DNA of 64,000 nt from Nocardia niwae NBRC 108934 = DSM 45340 (GTDB lineage Bacteria > Actinomycetota > Actinomycetes > Mycobacteriales > Mycobacteriaceae), in assembly GCF_001613465.1 (NCBI RefSeq), contig NZ_BDCK01000034.1:124001-188000 (forward strand), written 5' to 3'. The translations under genes were made by a program, and so were the position numbers. Positions 25,693-34,059 of this stretch are shown piece by piece (the first letter of the stretch is position 1; every line of letters begins with the position of its first letter). Below the pieces are notes generated by a model, which ran no database searches, was not told where the DNA came from, and saw only the letters and a program-made list of their open reading frames with translations.

Positions 25693-26633
25693 CTTCCGTG
25701 CGGCATTTCCTGCGTGACGACGATGTCAGCCCGGCCGAGCAGGCCGAGATCCTCGCCCTCGCGGCCGAACTCAAGAAGTCGCCGTTCGCGCGGCGCCCGC
25801 TGGAGGGTCCGCGCGGCGTCGGCGTGATCTTCGAGAAGAACTCCACCCGCACCCGGTTCTCCTTCGAGATGGGCATCGCCCAGCTCGGTGGGCACGCGGT
25901 CGTCGTCGACGGCCGCGACACCCAGCTGGGCCGGGAAGAGACGCTCGGCGACACCGGCCGCGTGCTGTCCCGGTACGTGGACGCCATCGTGTGGCGCACC
26001 TTCGAGCAGTCCCGGCTGGACGAGATGGCCGCCACCGCGACGGTGCCGGTGGTCAACGCGCTGTCCAACGAGTTCCACCCGTGCCAGGTGCTCGCCGACC
26101 TGCAGACGCTCGCCGAACACAAGGGCGACCTGACCGGCCGCGAACTGGCCTACTTCGGCGACGGCGCCAACAACATGGCGCACTCGCTGCTGCTCGGCGG
26201 CGTCACGGCGGGGCTGAACGTCACCATCGCCGCACCCGCCGGGTTCGAGCCGCAGCCGTGGGTGGTGGAAGCGGCGCGCAAGCGGGCCGCCGAAACGGGC
26301 GCCACCGTCACCGTGACCGGCGACCCGGTCGCCGCCGCCTGGGGCGCCGACGCGCTGGTCACCGACACCTGGACCTCCATGGGACAGGAGAACGACGGCC
26401 TGGACCGAGTCGGTCCGTTCCGGCCGTTCCAGCTCAACGCCGATCTGCTCGCCCACGCCAAGCCGGACGCGGTGGTGCTGCACTGCCTGCCCGCCCACCG
26501 CGGCGAAGAGGTCACCGACGAGGTGCTCGATGGGCCGCACAGCGTGGTGTGGGACGAGGCGGAGAACCGCCTGCACGCGCAGAAGGCGCTGCTGGTCTGG
26601 CTGCTGGAGCGACGATACGGGGGAGTGGCGTGA
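25689..26633 (+). CDS. argF: Ornithine carbamoyltransferase
   Basis: 314 residues. The carbamoyl-phosphate motif STRTR is in FEKNSTRTRFSFEMGIAQLG, the ornithine loop is HCLPAHRGEEV, and FHPCQVLADLQTL is also present. It makes citrulline from ornithine and carbamoyl phosphate. It is the fifth gene of the operon, joined to argD by ATGA. The following 150-220 nt up to argR contain no recognisable gene. Confidence 0.97.
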   Translation: MTSVRHFLRDDDVSPAEQAEILALAAELKKSPFARRPLEGPRGVGVIFEKNSTRTRFSFEMGIAQLGGHAVVVDGRDTQLGREETLGDTGRVLSRYVDAIVWRTFEQSRLDEMAATATVPVVNALSNEFHPCQVLADLQTLAEHKGDLTGRELAYFGDGANNMAHSLLLGGVTAGLNVTIAAPAGFEPQPWVVEAARKRAAETGATVTVTGDPVAAAWGADALVTDTWTSMGQENDGLDRVGPFRPFQLNADLLAHAKPDAVVLHCLPAHRGEEVTDEVLDGPHSVVWDEAENRLHAQKALLVWLLERRYGGVA

Positions 26634-26849
26634 GCGGTCGGGCCAGGAGGCGGCAGTCGAGCGTGACCGGCTCCGCTCGTGCCGGAAGGGCACAGCGTGA
26701 GCAAGGACGGCCGTGGCACCGGCATGGCCCGTGCTCGTCGTGCCCAGCGGGCGAATCGGTCCCCAGCGAGGTGCGGCGGTGAGGGAATGTCGGCGAGTGC
26801 GCCTCGCTCAACCGCGTACGACGATCCCGCGCCCCGGCGAGGCGCGGTC

Positions 26850-27365
26850 GTGAGCGTCTCGCAGTCGGAATCGGGTCGAAGCGGCCCGGCCATCGCACGC
26901 ACCCGCGCCGGGCGTCAGTCGCGCATCATCGAACTGCTGTCGGCGCACGCGGTACGCAGCCAGACCGAACTGGCGGCGCTGCTCGCGGCCGAGGGTATCG
27001 AGACCACGCAGGCGACGCTGTCGCGGGACCTGGACGAACTCGGCGCGGTGAAACTGCGCGCCGCCGACGGCGGCGCGGGCGTCTACGTGGTACCCGAGGA
27101 CGGCAGCCCCGTGCGCGGCGTGACCGGCGGCACCGACCGCCTGTCCAAACTGCTCGGCGACCTGCTGGTCTCCACCGACGCCAGCGGCAACATCGCGGTC
27201 CTGCGCACCCCACCCGGCGCGGCCCACTACTTGGCCAGCGCCTTGGACCGCGCCGCCCTGCCCTACATCGTCGGCACCATCGCGGGCGACGACACCATCG
27301 CGGTCATCGCCCGCGAACCGCTGACCGGCGCCGAGGTGGCCGCGAAGATCGAACAACTAGCCTGA
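26850..27365 (+). CDS. argR: Arginine repressor ArgR
   Basis: 171 residues from GTG 26850; ATG 26787 (192 residues, preceded by GGTGAGGGA) is an alternative, while still longer in-frame starts read as non-coding. The N-terminal winged helix (SQTELAALLAAEGIETTQAT, LSRDLDELGAVKLR) binds ARG boxes. The C-terminal hexamerisation/arginine-binding domain contains LRTPPGAAHYLASALDRA and the acidic GTIAGDDTIAV loop. With arginine it would repress from the operators at 21253 and 28902, including its own operon. Confidence 0.93.
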   Translation: MSVSQSESGRSGPAIARTRAGRQSRIIELLSAHAVRSQTELAALLAAEGIETTQATLSRDLDELGAVKLRAADGGAGVYVVPEDGSPVRGVTGGTDRLSKLLGDLLVSTDASGNIAVLRTPPGAAHYLASALDRAALPYIVGTIAGDDTIAVIAREPLTGAEVAAKIEQLA

Positions 27366-27553
27366 TTCGCCTTACCGCGCGCCAGTCTGCTCGGTCCCAT
27401 CGGTGCGACCGCCTCGAACCACTGTTCGTAGAGTGCACCCACCTCGATCATCCCCTTTTTGACATAGTAGTAGACGAGACCGGAATGGTTACACATCAAT
27501 TGTTTGTACCCGATGGAACGGTTAACGGAATACCGTCGAAACCGTGAGCGAAT
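27366..27553 (-). pseudogene. Possible C-terminal gene fragment, antisense
   Basis: An uninterrupted minus-strand frame encodes IGYKQLMCNHSGLVYYYVKK followed by GMIEVGALYEQWFEAVAPMG. Composition is tyrosine- and lysine-rich and unlike shadow frames of GC-rich genes. An in-frame stop at 27554-27556 and the absence of a proper start indicate a truncated end of a foreign helical protein. No family is assigned with confidence. Confidence 0.3.
27531..27536 (+). promoter_or_regulatory. Candidate -10 box, leaderless
   Basis: TACCGT stands 7 nt before the GTG at 27544, the same hexamer and spacing as at 14372 and 16618. It supports GTG 27544 as the start. Confidence 0.35.
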
Positions 27554-28068
27554 CTATGGAATATTCGGCGAAATTCAACATTCCCGCGTCGTTCATCGCC
27601 GACTGGGCCCGCCTGACTCCGGGCGAGCTGAATTACGGCTATGTCAACCGATGGATATCGCCGTCGGATGTGGTTGAGTCGGCGCTGGGATGCGTGGTGC
27701 CTGCTGGTTCCAAAATGGGTTCTACAGAGGAGATCTCACTGCTGCTCTCGGATGAGTTGGATCGTCTCCCCGATCTGATGGATCAGTTGGTCGATCGTGA
27801 TGACCTTGTCTGGACGTATCTCGCACTCGCTTGGGTGCATGAGAACCAGGCAGAATTCGAGGATCCCTTCAAAACTGTCGATCTGCTCGCCGATTTCGGT
27901 TACCCGCAAGATGTCGGGGAATTCGTCACCTTCATGCCGCCACCACCCGGCGGTGTTCCAGGATATCCTGGCCTTCGGCAACGTTGGCAGGAGTATCTCG
28001 AACAAAAACGCTCCGAATTTCTCCTTGCGCGGATATCGGATGCGGACAACGGTTCTCGGAAAAATTAG
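27544..28068 (+). CDS. DUF2247-like protein
   Basis: 174 residues. ELNYGYVNRWISPSDVVESA near the N-terminus and LLADFGYPQDVGEFVTFMPP near the C-terminus match my memory of DUF2247 proteins. The gene is noticeably less GC-rich than its surroundings, with many AT-ending codons, and it interrupts the arg genes between argR and argG; this points to horizontal acquisition. Small acidic proteins of this kind are often immunity partners in polymorphic-toxin loci, but no toxin gene is adjacent here, so that role is only a guess. Confidence 0.7.
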   Translation: MSESMEYSAKFNIPASFIADWARLTPGELNYGYVNRWISPSDVVESALGCVVPAGSKMGSTEEISLLLSDELDRLPDLMDQLVDRDDLVWTYLALAWVHENQAEFEDPFKTVDLLADFGYPQDVGEFVTFMPPPPGGVPGYPGLRQRWQEYLEQKRSEFLLARISDADNGSRKN

Positions 28069-28344
28069 TGACGGGTGGTGGGCCTGTCCTTTGCTGTGAA
28101 GGCGGCTCCCGCCGCGTCGGGGTAGTCCGCGGACTCAGGTTCGAGCCGGGACCTCTCACTCTGTAATAGGAGCCGGGACGGTCTTGTCCTCAGCTCTCGG
28201 CAGACAGCGTGCCCCTCATCTCATGAGATCCCGACCTGGGGCGGTCGAGTCGGCGGTATATAGACCACACCGCTGATCTATCGCCGTCGCGGAACGACGC
28301 AAAACGATGGCTCCACTGAGCGAACAAGGAAGGGTTCGACCTCG
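28069..28344 (+). other. Gene-less stretch of mixed composition
   Basis: No coding gene is seen. It holds a 10-bp direct repeat GAGCCGGGAC (28143-28152, 28170-28179) and a 12-bp palindrome ATCTCATGAGAT (28218-28229). It looks like a junction scar at the right side of the AT-richer patch. Confidence 0.4.
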
Positions 28345-28731
28345 GTGTGGGCAGGCGGGCCCACCGGTTGCGGTGATCGACCCGTGTTCAGCTGGCCACT
28401 CGTGGGCGGCGTGATCCGGATGCTGCCGGTGTCGGCGCAAGCCGCCGGACAAGAAGCATCGGGTGTGGCGGCGCTGCCGGCGCCGGAGCGGCTACCGGCC
28501 GCGATTGCCGGTCACCTCGAACTCGACTCGCCGTTGATCGGCTGGGCGCTCGTGCTCGGTGACCTGCATGCCGCACTACTGTCCGGCTTTTCGGTCTCAC
28601 CGCGATACGCGGCCGACTCCGACGAAGCAGCCGTGCGCAGACTGATCGCGGAAGTAGTCGAGCAGGTCGATTCGTGGGCGGTATCTCACCGCCACGTCGG
28701 TCGGCGCATGCAGGGGAAGTCCAGGCAATGA
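28345..28731 (+). CDS. DUF4254-like protein, possibly truncated
   Basis: 128 residues from GTG 28345, with AAGGAAGGG about 10 nt upstream. The segment LDSPLIGWALVLGDLHAALL and the later helix RRLIAEVVEQVDSWAVSHRH resemble DUF4254 proteins found in many Nocardia copies. The frame ends abruptly at MQGKSRQ; in the +1 frame KLGDIAAAG follows soon after, resembling the missing C-terminal helix, so a frameshift is possible. Function unknown. A 38-codon ORF overlaps its stop (ATGA at 28728) but has no support. Confidence 0.5.
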   Translation: MWAGGPTGCGDRPVFSWPLVGGVIRMLPVSAQAAGQEASGVAALPAPERLPAAIAGHLELDSPLIGWALVLGDLHAALLSGFSVSPRYAADSDEAAVRRLIAEVVEQVDSWAVSHRHVGRRMQGKSRQ

Positions 28732-28901
28732 CGGAAGGGCAAAACTCGGAGATATTGCCGCAGCAGGACCTCGTGCCCCCGGCGCGGCCGACGCCGATCC
28801 GACGGCGGCCGCGGGCGCGAGTTCACTGCGGCCGGCGGTGGTAACCCCTGTGACAGGGCTGGCAGCTTTGCCGGTTGCGAAGCGCAGGTACTACCCCCAG
28901 T

Positions 28902-28934
28902 TGTGAATGGGCTTGCATCGTCGTGCATAATCAT
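28902..28934 (+). promoter_or_regulatory. argG promoter with ARG box (ArgR operator)
   Basis: TTGCATCGTCGTGCATAATC is nearly identical to the argC element. CATAAT (28926-28931) would be the -10, placing the transcript start near 28938 and giving a ~118-nt leader before argG. The leader carries GAGGAG 10 nt before the ATG. A second possible -10 (CATACT, 29011-29016) lies closer. Confidence 0.75.
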
Positions 28935-29055
28935 TTGCAGAACGACGCGGGCCCGCCCATGCTGGTCTCGAGGCGTCGGGGCCGGGCCGTTCCCACCGCT
29001 CGGACACCCGCCATACTGCTGATACACCTATCGAACATCGAGGAGCACACAGAAC

Positions 29056-30258
29056 ATGTCCGAGCGCGTCGTACTCGCCTACTCCGGTGGGCTGGACACC
29101 TCCGTCGCGATCAGCTGGATCGGCAAGGAGACCGGCGCCGAAGTGGTGGCCGTGGCCATCGACCTCGGCCAGGGCGGCGAGGACATGAACGTGGTGCGCC
29201 AGCGCGCCCTGGACTGCGGCGCCGTCGAGGCGATCGTGATCGACGCCCGCGACGAGTTCGCCGACCAGTACTGCCTGCCCACCATCCAGGCCAACGCGCT
29301 GTACATGGGCCAGTACCCGCTGGTGTCGGCGATCAGCCGCCCGCTCATCGTGAAGCACCTGGTGGAGGCCGCCAAGTTCCACGGTGCGAGCACCGTCGCG
29401 CACGGCTGCACCGGCAAGGGCAACGACCAGGTCCGCTTCGAGGTCGGTATCGGCGCGCTCGCCCCCGACCTCAACGTGATCGCCCCGGTCCGGGACTACG
29501 CGTGGACCCGCGAGAAGGCCATCGCCTTCGCGGAGGAGAACTCGCTGCCGATCAACGTCACCAAGAAATCGCCGTTCTCCATCGACCAGAACGTCTGGGG
29601 CCGCGCGGTGGAGACCGGGTTCCTCGAGGACCTGTGGAACGCCCCGACCAAGGACGTCTACGACTACACCTCCGACCCGACGGTGAACTTCGAGGCGCCG
29701 GACGAACTGATCATCACCTTCGACAAGGGTGTGCCGGTGGCCATCGACGGCCGCCAGGTCAGCGTGCTGGAAGCGATCGTCGAGCTGAACAACCGCGCGG
29801 GCCGCCAGGGCGTCGGTCGCCTGGACATGGTCGAGGACCGCTTGGTCGGCATCAAGAGCCGGGAGATCTACGAGGCGCCCGGCGCCATCGCGCTGATCAC
29901 CGCCCATCAGGCTCTGGAGCACGTCACCATCGAGCGTGAGCTGGGCCGCTACAAGCGGCAGGTCGAGCAGCGCTGGGGCGAGCTGGCCTACGACGGCCTG
30001 TGGTTCTCCCCGCTCAAGCGCGCGCTGGACGCCTTCGTCCTCGACACCCAGCAGCACGTCTCCGGTGACATCCGGATGGTCCTGCACGGCGGCTCCGCCG
30101 TGGTCAACGGCCGCCGCTCGGAGCAGTCGCTCTACGACTTCAACCTGGCCACCTACGACGAGGGCGACACCTTCGACCAGTCCCTGGCCAAGGGCTTCGT
30201 CCAGATCCACGGCCTGTCCTCCAAGGTCGCCGCCCGCCGCGACCTGAACCAGAAGTAA
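29056..30258 (+). CDS. argG: Argininosuccinate synthase
   Basis: 400 residues. The ATP-pyrophosphatase loop AYSGGLDTSVAISWI is at the N-terminus; GCTGKGNDQVRFE and WGRAVETGFLEDLWN are further family signatures. It condenses citrulline and aspartate using ATP, the seventh step of arginine synthesis. It is transcribed separately from argCJBDFR but from a matching ARG-box promoter. GAGGAG ribosome site. Confidence 0.97.
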   Translation: MSERVVLAYSGGLDTSVAISWIGKETGAEVVAVAIDLGQGGEDMNVVRQRALDCGAVEAIVIDARDEFADQYCLPTIQANALYMGQYPLVSAISRPLIVKHLVEAAKFHGASTVAHGCTGKGNDQVRFEVGIGALAPDLNVIAPVRDYAWTREKAIAFAEENSLPINVTKKSPFSIDQNVWGRAVETGFLEDLWNAPTKDVYDYTSDPTVNFEAPDELIITFDKGVPVAIDGRQVSVLEAIVELNNRAGRQGVGRLDMVEDRLVGIKSREIYEAPGAIALITAHQALEHVTIERELGRYKRQVEQRWGELAYDGLWFSPLKRALDAFVLDTQQHVSGDIRMVLHGGSAVVNGRRSEQSLYDFNLATYDEGDTFDQSLAKGFVQIHGLSSKVAARRDLNQK

Positions 30259-30772
30259 GCGACGGGCGTGCCGGTGCCGTGACACGCATCGGCACGCAGA
30301 CGGACTGCGCCCGCTGCTTGGAATCGCCTGGGGTTATGCCCGATCGCTCCCACAGCGGCGCGCCGACCCCTGGAGGCGTTGATACTCCGCGAGCAGCGCG
30401 GCGCGAGTCGAAGGCTCGAGGCAGTATTCGGTGTGTGCGCTGAACGGGGAGCAGGGTGCGTTCCGAAGCAACCTCCCACGGGGGCGCGAGCGGACATGTT
30501 CTTGCGCTGCGCGCCAGGCCGCTGTTCTCGATCGGTGACGTCGAGCTACTACCTATCGAGGGCGTGCACCGTCGAGTGCTCCGCGGTGGACAGGCCCGGC
30601 AGGGCGACCCCCGCCGGGGGCGCGCGACCGTGACCGCGACAATTGATCTCGTAAGACGATGGGTGGCTCACCGGGTCCGTCCAAGACCCGAGTGGTACCC
30701 GGACAGCACCTGAACGCGAACCCACCGGTCACCCGACTGGTGCGGCTGAAATTCGGAGAGGCGGAACAGCGC
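30259..30772 (+). other. 514-nt gap between argG and argH
   Basis: Several short open frames exist on both strands but none has a recognisable protein, ribosome site or consistent codon bias. No ARG box matching the argC/argG element was found, so argH may depend on read-through or another promoter. Confidence 0.5.
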
Positions 30773-32188
30773 ATGAGTGGCGGTACGAACCAAGGCGCGC
30801 TGTGGGGCGGGCGATTCGCCTCCGGCCCGGCCGAGGCCATGGCCGCGCTGAGCAAGTCGACACATTTCGACTGGGCGCTGGCCCCCTACGACATCCGTGC
30901 CTCGAAGGCGCACGCGCGGGTGCTGCACAAAGCGGGACTGCTGTCGGATGCCGATCTGGCGGGCATGCTCGACGGGCTGGATCGCCTCGCGGCGGACGTG
31001 GCTTCCGGCGCGTTCGGCCCCGCCGAGTCGGACGAGGACGTGCACGGGGCGCTGGAACGCGGCCTGATCGAGCGGGTCGGCGCCGAGCTCGGTGGCCGTT
31101 TGCGGGCGGGGCGCTCGCGCAACGACCAGGTGGCCACGCTGTTCCGGATGTGGTTGCGCGACGGCGTACGCCGGGTGGCCGCGGGTGTGCTCGCGGTGGT
31201 CGACGCGCTGGTGGAGCAGGCCGCCGCGCATCCGGATGCGGTGATGCCGGGCAAGACCCACCTGCAGGCGGCGCAGCCGGTGCTGCTGGCCCACCACCTG
31301 CTCGCGCACGCCCACCCGCTGCTGCGCGACCTGGACCGGCTGCGCGATTTCGACCGCCGCGCGGCGGTGTCGCCCTACGGTTCCGGCGCGCTGGCGGGTT
31401 CCTCGCTCGGGCTGGATCCGGAGGCGATCGCCGCGGAACTGGAGTTCGACTCGGCCGCCGCCAATTCGATCGACGCCACCTCGGCGCGGGACTTCGCCGC
31501 CGAGGCGGCGTTCGTGCTGGCCATGATCGGCGTCGATCTGAGCCGGATGGCCGAAGAGGTGATTGTCTGGAGCACGCCGGAATTCGGTTACGTCACCCTG
31601 GCCGACGCCTGGTCGACCGGTTCGTCGATCATGCCGCAGAAGAAGAATCCGGACGTCTCCGAGTTGACCCGAGGCAAGGCGGGCCGGCTGATCGGCAATC
31701 TGACCGGCCTGCTGGCCACGCTCAAGGCGCAACCGCTGGCCTACAACCGCGACCTGCAGGAGGACAAGGAGCCGCTGTTCGACTCGGTCGCGCAACTCGA
31801 ACTGCTGCTCCCGGCCATCGCGGGCTTGGTCTCGACACTGACGTTCCACACCGATCGCATGGCCGAACTCGCGCCCGCCGGTTTCACGCTGGCCACCGAT
31901 ATCGCCGAATGGCTGGTGCGCCAGGGGGTTCCGTTCCGGGTCGCGCACGAGGCGGCGGGTGCGTGCGTGCGCGTCGCGGAATCGCGCGGCGTCGGCCTGG
32001 ACGAACTCACCGACGAGGAGTTCGCCGCCGTCGACCCGGCGCTGACCGGGAAGGTGCGCGAGGTGCTCACCGTGCAGGGATCCATCGCGTCCCGCAACGC
32101 CCGAGGCGGTACGGCCGGCGTCCAGGTCGCGGCGCAGCTCGCGGAGGTGCGCGAGGCGGCGGCCGCGGCGCGGACCTGGCTGGGCTGA
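30773..32188 (+). CDS. argH: Argininosuccinate lyase
   Basis: 471 residues from ATG 30773 (MSGGTNQGALWGGRFASGPA). The fumarase/aspartase superfamily signature GSSIMPQKKNPDV is present, as are ESDEDVHGALE and AGRSRNDQVATLFRMWL. It splits argininosuccinate to arginine and fumarate, completing the pathway. A longer in-frame N-terminus from 30659 exists but is not supported by the family start. Confidence 0.96.
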   Translation: MSGGTNQGALWGGRFASGPAEAMAALSKSTHFDWALAPYDIRASKAHARVLHKAGLLSDADLAGMLDGLDRLAADVASGAFGPAESDEDVHGALERGLIERVGAELGGRLRAGRSRNDQVATLFRMWLRDGVRRVAAGVLAVVDALVEQAAAHPDAVMPGKTHLQAAQPVLLAHHLLAHAHPLLRDLDRLRDFDRRAAVSPYGSGALAGSSLGLDPEAIAAELEFDSAAANSIDATSARDFAAEAAFVLAMIGVDLSRMAEEVIVWSTPEFGYVTLADAWSTGSSIMPQKKNPDVSELTRGKAGRLIGNLTGLLATLKAQPLAYNRDLQEDKEPLFDSVAQLELLLPAIAGLVSTLTFHTDRMAELAPAGFTLATDIAEWLVRQGVPFRVAHEAAGACVRVAESRGVGLDELTDEEFAAVDPALTGKVREVLTVQGSIASRNARGGTAGVQVAAQLAEVREAAAAARTWLG

Positions 32189-32261
32189 ACCAGCCACGAT
32201 CCGGAGGCGGCAGCGGCCGCAGGCCCGGCTCGACCACACGTGCCGGGTCCGGTGAGCCCGC

Positions 32262-33524
32262 CTATCCGACGACGGTGATGTCGGCGCCGCTGAACAGCAG
32301 GTCACTGCGCCGCCGGGTGCCGACGGCCTCCGGCACTGCTTCGGCTTCCGGCGCCAGCTCGCGCAACTGCCGGAGAAACACCTCGACGGCCAGTGTGGCC
32401 ATGCTCTTGCCGGGGCAGACATGCCTGCCGAAGCCGAACGTCAGCGGTAACTTGCCGGGCCCGTCCAGCGCCAGGCAGTCCGGGAAGACCTCCGGATCAC
32501 GGTTGGCCGCGGCGAACAGCACGAGCAACGGTCCGGCGGGCAGCGGCGTGCCGCTGGAGAGCACGACCGGCGTCCTGGCTCGACGCTTCCATGCCACCAG
32601 TCCGGGATCCAGCTGGAGGATTTTCGCCGTGACCCGGGTTCCGCCCTCCGGTTCGGCCAGCAGGTTCCACCAGATCCGGTCCGGATCGCCGAGCAACCGC
32701 TGTACGCCCTGCTGGATGCTGCCACTCACCGTGTGCACTCCGGCGGCGAGCGAATTCGCCATGGCGGACACCGCGATTCGATGGGAGAGCCCGGCGTCGC
32801 GGAGTTTGCGCGCGAACCCGGCCGCCTCGCCGCCCCGGCCCTGTCGCACCGCTCGGCCGCTCACCGTGAACAACCAACCCAGCGCGCTCACCGCGTCGGC
32901 CAGGTCGCGTCCACGCATCACCCGGCCGAGCAGTCCCGATTGCGCTCCGCTCCACGCGGCCACGTGTGGCCAGTCCGCCGCGGGCAGGCCGACCGCCGCG
33001 CCGACGGTCCGGGCCGCGTAGCCGATCGAGAGGGCCGTCACGTCCAACGGCGATCCGGCCCGGAAACCCATGTCTCGCAGTGCCTCGTGGAAATGCTCGG
33101 CCATCTGCGCCGCCCGGGCGGGCCGATCCGCCGCGGAAATCGTGAAGTGCCCTTCCGGACCGGCCATGGTGTTCCACACGCGCTTGTGCAACCGGTCGTC
33201 GGCGAGGTTGGCGGTGGCCTTCGCGGGTGGCGGAACCAGGTGCCGGACGAAATGCGGGATGGCTCGTGGTGTCGCCGCGATACGCGCGTAACCGACCAGC
33301 GGGTCCAGCGAATTCGTGTTGGAGATGCCCGGCGTCGTCGCGTCCAGGACCTCACGCACGTCGGCGTATTTCCAGATCACGCGCAGCCCGGAACGGTGCG
33401 CATAGCTGGGCTCGGGCCACTCGTGCAACCGCCGATAGCGTTCGTCGCGCTCGGCGTACGGCAACTCGTTGCACGTCACCTCATCGAAGGGAAAACCGGT
33501 TACCGCAACGGACGAGCAACGCAT
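32262..33524 (-). CDS. Cytochrome P450 lacking the ExxR motif
   Basis: 420 residues from ATG 33524; a longer frame upstream is not P450-like. The haem-binding loop FGFGRHVCPGK (Cys370) and AAANRDPEVFPD are canonical. At the K-helix position, where nearly all P450s have ExxR, the sequence reads KILQ (301-304). The I-helix reads AGVHT (261-265), with His in place of the usual Asp/Glu. Such deviations are known in a few actinobacterial families (for example CYP157). No ferredoxin gene is adjacent. It is divergent from the SMR gene by 125 nt. Substrate unknown. Confidence 0.88.
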   Translation of the reverse strand: MRCSSVAVTGFPFDEVTCNELPYAERDERYRRLHEWPEPSYAHRSGLRVIWKYADVREVLDATTPGISNTNSLDPLVGYARIAATPRAIPHFVRHLVPPPAKATANLADDRLHKRVWNTMAGPEGHFTISAADRPARAAQMAEHFHEALRDMGFRAGSPLDVTALSIGYAARTVGAAVGLPAADWPHVAAWSGAQSGLLGRVMRGRDLADAVSALGWLFTVSGRAVRQGRGGEAAGFARKLRDAGLSHRIAVSAMANSLAAGVHTVSGSIQQGVQRLLGDPDRIWWNLLAEPEGGTRVTAKILQLDPGLVAWKRRARTPVVLSSGTPLPAGPLLVLFAAANRDPEVFPDCLALDGPGKLPLTFGFGRHVCPGKSMATLAVEVFLRQLRELAPEAEAVPEAVGTRRRSDLLFSGADITVVG

Positions 33525-33637
33525 GGCGCGATGGTATCGACGCGTCGGCCGTGGTCGCCGTGCCGCGAATTCCCGGTGCTGGGGAGCGGCCGCGGGGAAG
33601 GCGATCGCCGACCGGTGCGCGCCCGCGGGGCTCTGGC

Positions 33638-33643
33638 TACGCT
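33638..33643 (+). promoter_or_regulatory. Candidate -10 box, leaderless
   Basis: TACGCT stands 6 nt before the ATG at 33650, with no ribosome site between. Confidence 0.4.
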
Positions 33644-33649
33644 GCGAAA

Positions 33650-33973
33650 ATGACCTTGCTCCTGCTCGCCTTGGCCATCGCTTCCGAGGTGACCGCCACC
33701 GTGTCGCTGAAACTGTCCGACGGATTCGCCAAGCTCGTCCCGTCCATCGTGGTGGTCGTCGGCTATTGCGCGGCGTTCTTCTTCCTGGCCCAGGCGCTGA
33801 AACGAGGCATGCCGATCGGGGTGGCCTACGGCATCTGGTCGGCGGTCGGCGTCGCCGCGATCGCACTGATCGGCGTGCTCTTCTTACAAGAGCGACTGAC
33901 CTTAATCCAAATCGGCGGCATCACCCTGGTAATCCTCGGCGTCCTGGCCCTCGAACTCGGCGGCGCCCACTGA
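33650..33973 (+). CDS. Small multidrug resistance (SMR) family exporter
   Basis: 107 residues with four transmembrane helices, the usual EmrE/Mmr size. The essential membrane-embedded glutamate is present in LAIASEVTATVSLKLSDGF, and GMPIGVAYGIWSAVGV marks helix 3. It would act as an antiparallel or parallel dimer exchanging protons for cationic drugs or guanidinium-type compounds. It is a single-gene locus without a paired SMR gene. Confidence 0.93.
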   Translation: MTLLLLALAIASEVTATVSLKLSDGFAKLVPSIVVVVGYCAAFFFLAQALKRGMPIGVAYGIWSAVGVAAIALIGVLFLQERLTLIQIGGITLVILGVLALELGGAH

Positions 33974-34059
33974 CTTCACGGGCACGAGTGGCACATGGTT
34001 GCGGCGTTTCGCGAGTAATCCCTCGGTGATGTGCCACTCGATGGAGGCGGCAGGGCCGG

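Noticed and set aside
28120..28165. tRNA-like T-arm (GGTTCGAGCC)
   Set aside because: No matching acceptor stem, anticodon arm or D arm could be built around it. It may be a chance match or an attachment-site scar.
30456..30713. 85-codon ORF between argG and argH
   Set aside because: Arg-rich, no family, no ribosome site, and it runs up to the argH leader.
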